A DNA stretch of 64,000 nt from Trebouxia sp. TZW2008. Lineage: Eukaryota; Chlorophyta; Trebouxiophyceae; Trebouxiales; Trebouxiaceae. Below, one piece after another: positions 10,859 to 22,900 of this stretch (the first letter of the stretch is position 1; every line of letters begins with the position of its first letter). Location: NCBI GenBank assembly GCA_002118135.1, contig BDIU01000192.1, positions 248,001 through 312,000 on the forward strand. Direction: 5' to 3'. Made by a program: the position numbers and the translations under genes. The notes under the pieces were generated by a model, which saw only the letters and a program-made list of their open reading frames with translations, did not search any database and was not told the origin of the DNA.

Positions 10859-13800
10859 TCATATACTCAGCGCTACTCCCAACATCACTCGATGCCGTTT
10901 ATTGACAGGTACATATTCAATATTGCTGAAGCCAGCTGCTTTCAAAGCTTCTTCTAGATCAAGGGAGAAATACTCATCTGCCCAAGGCTCAGTGGATTTC
11001 ATGAGGGTAGCAATCGGCAGTGGCATCTTCTGATGCACTTCAGACCTGAAAACAAAGCACAGTCACTCCAGCGCATGTCCCAGGACAGAATGCCTTTCCA
11101 GTGTATGTTTGGGCAATTACCAGGTCCAAAGGCTCGGGGCAAACCCAGAGACAATTAGCAGACAACTGTTTACAAGGCTTTCACCTCCCTTCATGCACAA
11201 CTTGAATGGTTGAGGATTGCACAATGACGAGCTGGTTGAAGATAGTTGACTGCTCCAGTATGTACCTGGCTGGGCCTGCTGAGCCTGTCTAGCATACGTT
11301 TAGAATGAATGACATTGAATGAATCATTCCAATCAGCCGTGTGTCTTTACACCAGCTTGCTGCACTGGTGCGTACATCCCCTATCAGCTGAGAATAGACA
11401 CTTATGCTGACGGCGTTTCGCATGGTCTGCTGGAGGCTCGCAAGTGACGCTGTGACAATACGGCCAAATCCCTGACATAAGTATGACTAAGCATGACTAA
11501 GAGCTATACTACAGATGTGAAGTGATCTCTGTCCGCAGCTCTGACAGCACATGTCCATTTGAGGCAGCACGTTGGTGCAAGCATCATGCATGCAATGACT
11601 CATATGACTCAACCACTCAGCAGGTGACTCACCATGGGTCCCCATCAACTATGGCAAGGATGCCTCCTGGGTTCAAAACCCTGTGTGCCTCCTTCAGAAA
11701 GCCATGGGTAGCATTTGCCGGCAGTTCATGCACTAAATATGATGACGCCACCATGTCTTGGCTTCTGTCTTCCAACGGCATGGCCTCAGCATTTGCATGT
11801 ATGTAGCTTGTTGACGCTGTTGGTGAGTCTGCTTCAGCCTGTCTGCAACAGTGCACGCGCTATTTGTGCAAGCTATCAAGAGCGATGTGCTGGCAGCTCG
11901 TGCACTAGATATGATGGAGCCACCATGTCTTGGCTTCTGTCTTTCGATGGCATGGCCTCAGCGCATGCATGAATGTAGCTCGTTGATGCTATTGGTGAGT
12001 CTGCTTCAGCCTGCCTGCAACAATGCACACGCTACTTGTGCAAGCTAACACAAGCTATGTGCCAGCAGTTCACAATCATGCACTAGTTATGATGAAGCAC
12101 CATGTCTTGGCTTCTGTCTTCCAATGGCATGGCCTCAGCGTTGGCATGGGTATAGCTTGTTGATGCTGTTGGCGAGTCTGCATCAGCCTGCCTGCAGCAA
12201 TGTGCGTTCACAACGGTGTGATGCAACAGTGTAATGATGCAACAGTGTGATGATACCACAGAGTGATGATGCAACAGTCTGATGATACAACAGTTTGATG
12301 ATACAACAGGGTGACGGTGCAACAGAACAAGTATGCAACAGATCGATGCAACAGTGTGACGATGCATCAGTGTGATGATGCAACAGTGTGAGGATACCAC
12401 AGAGTGATGATGCAACAGGTTGATGACACAACAGGGTGATGGTGCAACAGAACAAGTATGCAACAGTGTGATGATGCAACAGTGTGATGATGCAATAATG
12501 GGGTGATGCAATAATGTTCAGTCTGGCTCAATCTGCAGCAGTGTGCAGTTGCAACGTCGTGATACAAGAAAGAAATAACGCTAACAGTACGAGCTTGCAG
12601 CAGGGCTCAGTCTGCTTCAGCCTGCCTGCAACAATATGTATGCTAGTGGTGCAAAACATCACGAGCCATGATGTTCCGCACCAAACTGACCAAAAGATTG
12701 CAATGCCTGTTAGTCTTCCTGCCCAGAGCAGACTTGGCAAGTCCTCAGAGCTTCTGACAGACTGCACTGGGAAGGAGCATCTATCAGTTCACTGCAGTGC
12801 TGATGTGATACAGCAAGCTACCAACAGCAGCCAAGAAGTGAACACTGACAAAGCTGGCCTTTGCAATACACACATCTGGTTGAGATGCAAACCTTCGTCG
12901 CAGCTCTGCAACAGCAAGGAAGTGTGGGGACAAATCCAGTCCTTGAATGTTAGCCTCAGGAAATCGATCTGCCAGCCAGCGTGTGCTCACTCCTGAGGAA
13001 CAACCCACATCTGCTGCATGGTGTACTGTAACTCCCTGACGCTCACAATAGCTCTGCATGCAAGCAGTAAGTGGTGTTTGTGCCGAGCCAAAGATGCAGG
13101 TTCAGGACAGCACAGGGCCAACTTGGTTGAGGACAATTAATTGCTCCAGTACATACCTAGCTGGGCCTGCTGAGCCTGCCTAGCATACGTCTAGAATGAC
13201 TGAATGAAAAAGATGCAGCATAAGCTATACATGCATCATGAAATCAGGGGTCATCGTACGCTATGAATGCATCGCAAGAGCCAGATTGACTCTCGTGTGC
13301 TAACTCCTGAAGAGCAACCCACATCTGGTGGATGGTGTGCTGTGAAGCCCTGACGCTCACAGTAACTCTGCATGTAAGCAGACAGTATTTGCGCCAAGCC
13401 AAAGATGCAGCATGGCAAAACAAAACTTGTGCCAGACACACCTAGAACTCTTGCTGGAAAGTGTACCTGTTATCATCACCATCATTACTGAAGATGCAGC
13501 ATGAACGATGGATGCACCGTAGGCTACAGATTCATCACAACAGCCAGACTGACTCGGAATCCATTGCATGCAGCACTGTAAGGACAGTAAGCTGGACACA
13601 TGCACATGGCTGCGGCACTAAGGCAAATGATGCGAGTCAGCAGCAAGCAACAGCATGTGTGTCATGCGGCGTCACACTGTGGCAGGAGGTGAAGCTAAGG
13701 CAAATGATGCGAGTCAGAAGCAAGCAATAGCATGCATGCCTTGACAGTGTCATATGGTGTCACACTGTGGCAGGAGGTGTAGATAGCTTTAGGCAGTGCT

Positions 13801-14753
13801 GTTTGCGTTGCACCTGAGTAGCATCGAGGAAGCTGCTACGAAACTGTTGGTCAGCTGCTTCTGGTGTGAGGTTGTCATCCTTGAAGACTCGCATGGACAA
13901 GCTTGAGGTGGCTGACTCAATTTCAAAGGCAGCTTTCCAGTCCAGATTGCCGCCGTCGTAGGCATGAAAGTCTTTCAGGTAGTAGTCTGGATATGAAACA
14001 CTTGCATTCTCTATCTCCTCTTTGATTTGGAGAAGCTGCACACAAAAGCAAGTGTTTGAGGTAGCTGGCACATCACGATCAGATTCTGTATAACTGCCAT
14101 TTTCATATGAGCTGAACACGTGCAAGGTAGCTACATAGGCTGCAAGCATTGCCATGTTTGCAATTTATGGCATGAGTTCACACGCAACTGCATGTGCAGG
14201 TATAGTTGGTACTGCATTGCATATGTGCTGCATGTGTAGTGATACATTGGGTGAAAAGAGGATGATCACTTCTCAGTCAGTGCACCTACTTCTGCGTTTT
14301 TCTCAAGGTCATTTGCAGCTGCTGACCAAGGGATCCCAGAGCGTTCAGCAGTCTGAGTCATCTGATGCCGAGCACCTGCTCTCATGACAGCCCAAATAGC
14401 AGGATTGCTAATTGCCAGATTTATGAGCCTGGAAATGAAACTTGTTTTCCCTATATATTGCAAGAACCTTCAGGTCCCAGTGCCGAGGTCATGCCATGTG
14501 AACGCATCAAACTACTGCTTGTCACAGCAGCGCACTTCATTGCAAGTGTGACCGACACGCGAAGAGCTTGTCAGCGGCGTCTCTGAGGACCATTCTCAAA
14601 CCAGGTTCGACACTGACCTGTCCAATATGGGGGTTGCTTGTCTATGATTGCGGGCTGCGCGGCAGCACGGCATTTGCAGCGACTCGGTGGACGCACTCGC
14701 GCCGGTTGCAACGCGACGAACTGCGACCGATGGCTCGACAACGCAACTTTCAT
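10859..14753 (-). CDS. SAM-dependent class I methyltransferase, probably plastid-targeted
   Basis: Six exons read on the minus strand with agreeing phases: 14753-14618, 14450-14290, 14035-13814, 13053-12874, 11838-11633, 11045-10859; 363 codons. SAM-binding motif I is ADVGCSSGVST at residues 187-197, followed by an acidic strand end (GLDLSP). The post-I region has EAMPLEDRSQDMV, and the later strand carries RVLNPGG and VDGDPW, as in methyltransferase type 11 proteins. The C-terminal exon adds STEPWADEYFSLDLE. The first about 35 residues are rich in Arg, Ser and Ala and poor in acids, which fits a transit peptide (inference). An upstream helical region (about residues 47-170) resembles that of plant and algal methyltransferases of unknown substrate. 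The substrate is not readable. It is head to head with the gene at 15169. Confidence 0.85.
11085..11325 (+). repeat. Dispersed repeat R1, copy 1
   Basis: About 240 bp inside the last methyltransferase intron. It contains gtgtatgtttgggca, a stretch with gttgactgctccagtatgta, the core tgggcctgctgagcctg and an ATGAATGA-rich tail. It aligns by eye along its length with 51350-51600 and in part with 13110-13210 and the reverse strand of 62905-63050. No coding capacity is seen. The simple-sequence tail suggests a SINE-like element (inference). Confidence 0.7.
11895..12200 (-). repeat. Two acceptor-side echoes of methyltransferase exon 11633-11838
   Basis: Segments at about 11895-12010 and 12090-12200 repeat the 5' part of the minus-strand exon, including its acceptor (cagcctgcctgcaac on the plus strand). 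They lie upstream in the direction of transcription and carry substitutions and small gaps. Confidence 0.8.
12215..12510. repeat. Minisatellite of about 12-16 bp units (gatgatgcaacagtgt)
   Basis: Degenerate tandem units built from gatgatgcaacagtgt fill about 300 bp inside a methyltransferase intron. Long frames through it on the minus strand read as runs of His, Cys and Ile and are artefacts of the repeat. Confidence 0.9.
13110..13210 (+). repeat. Dispersed repeat R1, copy 2 (partial)
   Basis: Partial copy containing gttgaggacaattaattgc, the core gctgggcctgctgagcctgc and the tail with agcatacgtctagaatgac. It sits in an intron of the methyltransferase gene. Confidence 0.65.
13255..13800 (-). 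repeat. Echoes of methyltransferase exon 12874-13053 and a local duplication
   Basis: 13290-13440 copies the acceptor and 5' part of the exon encoding SYCERQG; its frame is broken before motif I is complete. 13480-13580 is a further decayed relative. 13619-13780 holds a direct duplication around ggcaaatgatgcgagtcag and cacactgtggcaggaggtg. All are upstream of the working exon on the minus strand. Confidence 0.75.
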
Positions 14754-15168
14754 GGCTGGTCGCTTACTAGCAGGAGGGTTTATGCCGCCAGCGAGCTACT
14801 GAGCCGACACACAGTGCTTGCAACGATGTGCGAAAGTGTAAAAGATCTCAACTCCGTTCTGCGGAATGTGAACAGACCAATTGCGATGTTGCCTCTTCGC
14901 GCTAGCTCCGCAGCTGAACAAGCGCCATAGAGGATGTGATCTAGCTGTGAGTCATGCAGTTACTAACATGACTAATTTTGCTAAGTGTGTGCCCACGAGG
15001 AGACCAAGCACAGAAAGTGCAGCATTCGAGTAGGCCACTGCAGCGCTGCAGATTGACCTGTCTCATTGTTGAGACTGCCAGTCCACCCATCGTACGCATC
15101 GATATTTTTTTCAATCTTGTCCTACATTTTGTGTGTTCGATCGAATGCTAGTGCCCTGATCAGCAGTG
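14754..15168. promoter_or_regulatory. Head-to-head intergenic region, likely bidirectional promoter
   Basis: The methyltransferase starts at 14753 on the minus strand and the next gene near 15169 on the plus strand, leaving about 415 bp. The half near the methyltransferase is GC-rich. No certain TATA box is seen. The promoter role is inferred from position only. Confidence 0.45.
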
Positions 15169-16712
15169 ATGGTGAGTTTGCTTCAGAGCGGCAAATGGCT
15201 TCCATGCGTGTCGTTTTATGGAAGTAGCCTCAGTCGTGCCAAAAAATACACTTCGAGGTGGCTTAAATATTTGCAAACAAACTATTTGCGGACCGTAGGT
15301 GTCTGCAAAGACCGCAACCAACCCTAAAGATCTATCTCTAGTCAAGGCTTTCCAGGCATGCGAGGCAAAAGGCGTTGTGATTGCGCAGAACGTCGCGTGT
15401 TGCTCTGAATGCAGCAACCGAATCATGTGGCGAGTTGAACTGTGCCCGATGTGCCGAAGTCCTTTCACTAGCTACGCTTTCTACAATTTTCAGGCTGCGG
15501 ATAGGGCTGTCCGCGAAGGCGATCTGCGCACGTACTTTGACTACTTTGCTGAGGAGGTGTGTTATGCCCATCGTACGAAACGCATTGCTTTGTGCCGCAA
15601 CCCATTGCTGCACTGCACATGCAGTCGCTTAACACTGCGCAATGCTCCTTGTGTACATCAGCAAGACCATATGCATATGTTCTCAGCGCCAGCATGGGGC
15701 CTGCAAGACATGTTACAAGCAAACATCAAAGCACTGCTGTCATGCAGCCGAGCGATGAGCAGTGTTTGGAAACTGGCCGTAAAGTTGTCAAGGCATGAGG
15801 CCTAAGCATTTATGCCTCAAGGCTGCAGGCCTCACAGTATCTTGGGCAGAGACTATCAGACACACAATCCTTGTTAAGGTACATTGAGCAGATGCTATGT
15901 TGATTAGAGCTATTGCTTTTCATGTCTATGCAGCAGATGTGCCATTGTTAATTGAGCATCATGTCCACTGTTGCCTATAACAGGATCTCAGCTCTGCTGA
16001 AAGGCGCTACCTGTACGACAAACTGGGTCCAGAGAGGCGCAAATGGGTGAACTGGGCAAGAAACATGGCTCAGCAAATGGGCCCAGCAGAGCATTGGCAA
16101 GAAGGCAAAATGCATCATGACTGTGAATGCATGGAGTTTGAGTGCTTTTGTGGCAATGTGAAAGACCTCCACAAAGCACAGAAGCTTGCATATGGAGGTG
16201 ACGAAGGTTCAGATGAAGAAGAAGATGATGAGTCGGAATGGGAGACCTGCAGTGAGAATATTCTTGAAGATGATGAGCTGCTGTTAGTCACCATGTGCAG
16301 ATGTTCACATTCCTGTCATTGCAAGCATGGCAATGCGCTAGATGCAGACATACAGGCGATAGCTGGTGTCCACCTCTGACAAGGAATATGATTCTAAAGC
16401 AAGTGGCAAGCTGCAGTGGACCTTTCAGCATGATCAGTGTCAATAGTTTTCTGTCAGCTGTAGCTTGCAGGCAAACAGTGATGTGCTGGTTCCCCAAAAA
16501 CCAGACAGTACAGTCTGTTGACGTTACGTCAATGCAGGTAGGAATGATACTCCTTGTACAGCAATGTTGGTCAAATGTGCAATTGAGAGCTGCAATTGAT
16601 CTGGTCCTATTCAAAAATTTGATTTGCTGAACAGGATTCACATATCTTGGATGATCCAGTGACAGATGAATTCAGGTTTGAAAACGACCTTGTGTTCTGT
16701 GAGCATCATTGA
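15169..16712 (+). CDS. Uncharacterised protein with Cys-rich module and acidic tail
   Basis: Best exon model: ATG at 15169-15171, then 15299-15556, 15984-16294, 16471-16537, 16635-16712; 238 codons. The second exon encodes a paired-cysteine module (CCSECSN...CPMC) followed by FQAADRAVREGDLRTYFDYF, which loosely recalls DUF6891-type bacterial and algal proteins; this similarity is weak and from memory. The third exon is charged and has a second cysteine group (HHDCECMEFECFCG) and an acidic run of Asp and Glu. The protein ends FRFENDLVFCEHH and TGA. The start is uncertain: the frame at 15299 has no ATG and follows a TAG, and the only good upstream donor is ATG followed by GTGAGT. The donor at 16294 is weak. 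No function is proposed. Confidence 0.5.
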
Positions 16713-16988
16713 GTCAAAGTGGGAAATGCTGCAGCAGGTAATGTCAGGATGTACATATGCGCCCGTTCTTTCACTGGGCACTCAGCTGTTCACTTGGCAA
16801 CAGACACGCCAGCATAAAATTCTCCGCTTGGGTTGCCCAAGCTCATTGCATTAGCAAATGCAGAGACAGCTCAGAGCAGCTTTGAATTCGGCAGCATGTG
16901 CGAAGGGAAGCCGCTGCATTGTGCTTATGCAACCCACGTGCATGTGCTCTGGCCGAGAGAGATGATTGTTTTGACCAAATGATGTACG
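16713..16988. other. Convergent intergenic region
   Basis: 276 bp between the stop codon of the plus-strand gene and the stop codon of EXO70 on the minus strand. It should contain both 3' ends. No coding signal is seen. Confidence 0.5.
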
Positions 16989-19900
16989 TCATTGGGTGAA
17001 AACGTTTATCAGCATGTCCTGTATGTCTTTCGCGCTGTACTTGAAGTACTTCTCTGGTGTTTTGGTGAACTCAACACCTTTGTATGCTTCCAAGAAGTCC
17101 TGCATACCAAGTAATTTATCAGCAGCATGCTTGTCCTTGGCTTGTGAGGCATGATTGAAATGTATACAATTAAAATCTAGGTGCAGCACATGTACAAAAA
17201 ATATGCTGTTTGCAGAACATGTGCACTGACTCAATGCTGCAGCAATCTCTTTGGCACTGTCATCATCACTCGTTGAACATGCATACCTGACTCACTTGAG
17301 ACTGCAGGAGCTTTGTACATTGCACGCTTGCTTTGTTTACGCCAAATGGTGCGCATGCACACCAATCAAGCACTCTGGCTTGCTTACATTGTATGCTGGC
17401 AGGAAGTCCTCTGCGATGGCATCCTTCATGTTGGAGCGCAGCAGGGTATCAGGAATGGCCCATTGACTTTGCTGCTCATGCAGGGTCTGCAAGCAAATAC
17501 AGAAGTTTGGCTCTAAGCACAAACTAGTAATGTACACTGCATGCATATTTTTTTGCTGGTGCTGCTGCAACTAAACGCAGCACAACAAGTGCAACATATA
17601 CTTCAAACAAAGTTCATGCTGAAACTCAACAGGAAATATGATTTTCCTGCACATGAAAGCATTGGGGACACTCAATGAAAGACTCAAAGGCTGCACCTGA
17701 ATGTAACCATTGAGTGTGAGAAAGATCTCTTTGATGGCCCCTCTGTCTTTGGCTGAGCTGACAATCCTCCCTGCTGGCGGGCGATTGTCCTTCACCAGTG
17801 CAATGATGGGACCCCAAGACTGATTCTGGTACTCCTCCCCATACTGTTCCACCTGCAACAAACAGCAGTGACTCAAATTGAGCTTGTTTGTCTTATTGAA
17901 TATTTCCTGCGACAATGGGACCACATGACTGATTTTGTTACTCCTGTTCATACTGTCAACCTGCAACACAGTGCGAGGACTCAAAGCTTGGTTAGCCTGA
18001 TCACTGTGCCTGCAGACAGGCACCTCGCACTAGCACAATGACTTGGCATCAGGATTGCTGCAGGAATTGTTGCTGACAGTGCCACGATGGGACCCAGGAC
18101 TGGACCTGGTACTCCTCACCATACTATTTGACCTGGAACAGCAAGCAAACAGGCTCAAAGCTATGACCTGCACCCGGTACTTCTTGCCATTGAGTTACTG
18201 ATGCAAAATGCGTGCGAAGTCAAGACGCATATTGATACCCATTGCCCACAATGCTTCATTGGAATCAAAAAGCAAGGACTCCAGCCAGCTTGACTACTTT
18301 GCCTGCAGCGCCTGCTCACCAGCATACATTGCCAGCCTCCAATGAAATTGCCGCAAGAATGATCTGAAGATCAGAGTCTGTCTGTCTGTCTGCTGCTGAG
18401 CCAGGACCACAAATGCATCAATGAAGCTTTTTGGCCCTGTCCAGCAAAGGTCCCAACTTTGTTCAGCCTGACCAAAAAAAGAAGTGTGCACTGCAAAGCC
18501 CTAACGCTGAAGCGGTATCAACATCTCGCACAAAAGAGGACTCAGCAAATGCAGAGGTCTGCATCTAGATAGCTTCCAGGCACTTTCCCGGCTACCTACT
18601 AGCGTGAACACATGCTTTGCTGCTATGTACAGTACGACACCGTGTTGTGGGTAAGGGCTTTCAAAGATGCTTAGCTAGCGAACTGACTAGCAGACCCGTC
18701 CCGGCAATGTTGACCACTTTGCCGCAGGCGGCATACTGGGGAATATGATGTTTGACAGTTGTACATGTTTGTGAACAAATTACCAACAAGAAGCTCACTC
18801 ACATCTGTGCGTACATGCAGCATCGCACACACAACACAGACCAGGCTATGATTTCCCTCAGACCAGAGCTCAATGCACTCTGTCAAATTCACCTGGATTG
18901 ATGTGACAAGACCTAAGAACACAATGTGCCAAAAGTTTGCATGAAAGTTTGCAACTGACAATGATTCAGTCCATGCAGCACTCGCCTGATCCCTGTGAGG
19001 CTCAATCCAATCCTCCCCTATCACAGCCAGGGCTGGGCTGCTCTCAACGGCCTTGACTAAGTAGTGCACATTGTTCATCAAGAATAGAGCCGACAGCGCC
19101 TTGTTCTTGTATGTCTTGCCCTACGGCCATGCACAGAAACGGCTTTAATGCATACTTAGTATATCAAGCATTGTGATTGCAATATTTTCACATGTTCAAA
19201 AAAACGTTTCTTGTTTTTACAGCTAGTGCACATTGTTCATCCTGCATGAATTCTGCTCGCTGCAAAGCTGAGTCCTGGAATAGGAGGTGTCCTTCAAAGC
19301 AGTTGACAGTAGAGCACCTTGGCAAGAAGGTTGGTAAGCAGCGCATCCAACAGCTGCAGCACTGTTTCTGACATCTGCTGCAGCACTGCTGGATCTGCCT
19401 CCCCGTCTTGGCTCCTGCAGCATATGCAGATGGTTTGAGAGCATTCCACCATAGTACAATGCTTACTTGATGCCTTTGTGCAGGAGTAAGCATGCTGCGC
19501 AGACTGAACAACAGCTAGATACGTAGGGCGGATTTCAGAATGCTCAGGCTGCCAGCACCTCCTGGACGTTTCTGTAAATCTAGACAAATTGCCATCAACT
19601 CTGCAGCCTGATGGACCAAACCATTGCTGTCAATGCATGTGTTGCACATCTGCTTTTGCTCAACAAGCTAGCTCTGATCATAAAATGTGGCACTCTTGAA
19701 GCGGTGAAAGCCAGTCCATCAGTGAATGATACAAAAGAAAGAGATTTGCAGGTTAGGAACTATTGTTGCACCTTTGGGAGCCTTTACTGAAGAGGATGGG
19801 TATGGCGCTCTTGTATGTGAAGAGGCGCTTCAGGAAGGACAGGGTGGTGGCAGTCAGAGGGTGTACTGTGCCGTCAGCCACTGCAACACAGCAAGACCAT

Positions 19901-22900
19901 CCTCAGTGCGCATGTTGAGAAGGGAAAGGAGATGGACGCCTGATGTAGTTGATACTGTGACAGCTTCAGGAGGGACGACGTGGTGGCAGTCATGGGATGC
20001 ACAGGTCCATCAACCACTGCAAGGCAGCAGTGTGAGACTCAGCACAACTGCAAAGGAACAAGTCCCAGATCAATGCCTCATGCAGCTGGTGTTGTGATCG
20101 CTTCAGGATAACTTTCAAAAGTCAGAGGATGCACTGTGCCGTCAGCCACTGCGACACAGCAGTATCAGCTTGAGCGTGGAATGCCAAGAAGTACAAACAG
20201 ATCAATGCATCATGCAGTTATTACTGAGATATTTTATGAAGGACAAAGTGGTGGCAGTCAGCGGGTGCACAGTACCATCACCCACTGCAAGGCAGCAGGG
20301 CCAGCCTGAGTATGAGTGCAGAGAAATAGAGACAGATGACTGAATTATGCAATCAGTACTCAGACAGCTTCAGCAAAAGACAGTGTCATGGCATCAGAGG
20401 ATGCATTGGATTATCAGCCACTGCAGCCGAGCAGGATGAGACTCAGCACAACTGCAACAGAACACGTCCCAGATCAACGCCTCATGCAACTGGTATTGTG
20501 ATCGCTTCAGGACGAATCCAGGAAGGACAGTCAGCAGGTGCACTGTGCCGTCAGCCACTGCGAGGCAGCAACAAAGTCTGACCATTCATGCAGAGAAGCC
20601 AAGATGGATCACTGCGTCATACACCTGGTGCTGTGGTAGCTTGTGGAAGGACAGGGTGGTGGCAGTCAGAGGGTGCACTGTGCCGTCAACCACTGCATTA
20701 CAGCAGATTCAGACTCAGCTCAACTGCAAAAGAACACCCAGATCAATGCCTCCAACAACTGGTCATTTGATTGCTTCAGGACAATTTTAGAAAAGACAGA
20801 GTGACGGCAGTCCAAAAATAGACAGTGCCATCAGCCACTGCAAGGCAGCAGGGCCAACCTGAGCATGAATGAAGAGGGCGCAAAAAACAGGGCTTCACAA
20901 AGGAGCCTAATTCTTCTGCACAATATCCAGGCAGCTGTTTGCGGCACTGGCTGAATGGGCTCTCCCACAACCAGGGCGCGACAACCCAGTGCACAAAAGT
21001 AACAGCTCCTTCTGTGTCCAATTGAAACTCTTTTTACAAGCGCAAGAGGTCCAGCTATGGTGTTGTGATGTATGCCTGCAGCTTTTGAGGAAACCAAAGG
21101 CAGAGGATGTGCTGAGACCTTGCCTGTATTCTTGGATGGATCCCGTGAGATAGACCCAAGCAGCTCAGCAAACGTCTCCTGGATCTCAGTTTGCAGCCTG
21201 TCATGCAGCGCTCTCAGGTCCCGCAAAACGCTTCCAGAATTGGTGTTGGACAACACATCTGAAAGCGTTGCCATATGACCATCAAGCTGTTCGTGCATGT
21301 CCAACAGCCCAAACACCTGCCAAACAAGCTCTCGCAGGGATCAAAGATGTCGAGCATTTGAAAGTGTGGCCATGTGACTGGTCAGCTGTTTGTGCATGTC
21401 CAACAGTGCAAACAACTGCGCGACGGAGAACATTTACACAGAGTGAATACACAGAGTGAGCTCCAGGTGACAGTCAAAGCTATTGTCTTTGGTGTTGAAC
21501 AAGACATCAGATAGAAAGGTTATATGACTCTTAAGCTATACATGCGTATTCACCAGCCCAATCATCAAGGCAACAGCATTATGTGCACAGACGAAAGAAG
21601 TTGCTCCTCCATTCGAGGTTTTTTGTATATTTGCTGTGCAACCTCCTTGCAAAAAAGCTATCAACGCAGCGAACTTACCTTTTCAGGAGCCCTTTTACTT
21701 AGCATCAAAGCCTGCCCTAGTCTCGTTAGCTCTATGGCGTGCTTGGAGATGATCTCATCAAAAGCAGCCTCGGCATAGGGGCTGTCAAAAACTGCCCTGC
21801 TGAGATTGCCCAGAGCGACTGCTAGCTGACTCAACACCTGCAAGGCTTGAATCCACCTGCACTGAAAGAAGAAGATTGATAGGAGTCAACACCAATGCAC
21901 TGTGAGAAAAAGACTGAAGGAAGCCAATGCCAAAAGGCAGGATGCTTGGGGCTGTGGCAAGTGACCCTGTTGAGATGGCCTTGGGCGACCACATGCTGAC
22001 TCAGCACCTGCAAAGCTTGAATCCACCTGCATCAGGAGACATAGATCAAGTAAAGCTGGTTCCAACACCAGCTGAGACAATGTTCAAGACGGAGAAGCAG
22101 AGTCTTGTGAGATTTCAAGGTGGCAAGGTAAGGAAGAGCCAGAGAGGAGGAGAATACAAAAAAGCAAGCAGCAAATTCTGCAGGCAACACTGCGCTGACT
22201 CTGTTGCTCAAATGCGTTGCGCCACACACAAGATATAAAACCTTGGGGAAATCAATCAGGATGGTTGTTGACTGCATGGAATGCATGTTGGAGGTTTTCC
22301 AATTGACAATATGCAGTGCAATGGCAACAACGGAACACACAGAACAGCACCCACCAGCTTCACCGCAACAGCTCAAGTCAGACAACAGAGACAGTCCAAA
22401 ATGTCAACGAGGCATCATGATAGTCCATGCTGAAGAACACAATGTTTGCAGCAAGTATTTGAGACATTCGATTCAGGATGTGCTCACCCATTGACCTTCT
22501 TTTCAACTTGCGACCAGGAAACCTTTGAAAGGTCCTCACTTGAAGTTGCCTGATTAGGCAAAGCAGTCAGGCACCGGTCCATTACATCTCTTTGCAGGTC
22601 GCAGTATGCCTGCAGCACAAACGATGGTTTGCAATGAACTCTGTGCTTAAGACTAGATTCTTTGGCATCAACGCAACACCATACACAGTTTCCGAAACGT
22701 GATATATGTTTTGCAATACGCAAGTTTTTGACAGTATAGACCGTAGACCATGGCTTCTGAGTGTTGGAAATGCCAGCCAAATCCATTTTGCTATTATTGC
22801 AATGCTACCCATGGCATCTCTCGCTTCACATCACAGACATCTGCAGGTCAAAATGTTCTGCAGGAAACGCATCAAAACCACAGCATTGGAGATGAGCTAA

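Noticed and set aside
12083..12567. Long minus-strand frames rich in His, Cys and Ile
   Set aside because: They are translations of the gatgatgcaacagtgt minisatellite, and several frames are open at once.
14600..14625. tRNA T-loop-like ggttcgac
   Set aside because: No acceptor stem or anticodon arm can be folded around it, and it lies at a methyltransferase exon end.
14568..14930. 120-codon plus-strand frame opposite the methyltransferase start
   Set aside because: It lies over the antisense of the transit peptide exon and promoter region and shows no domain.
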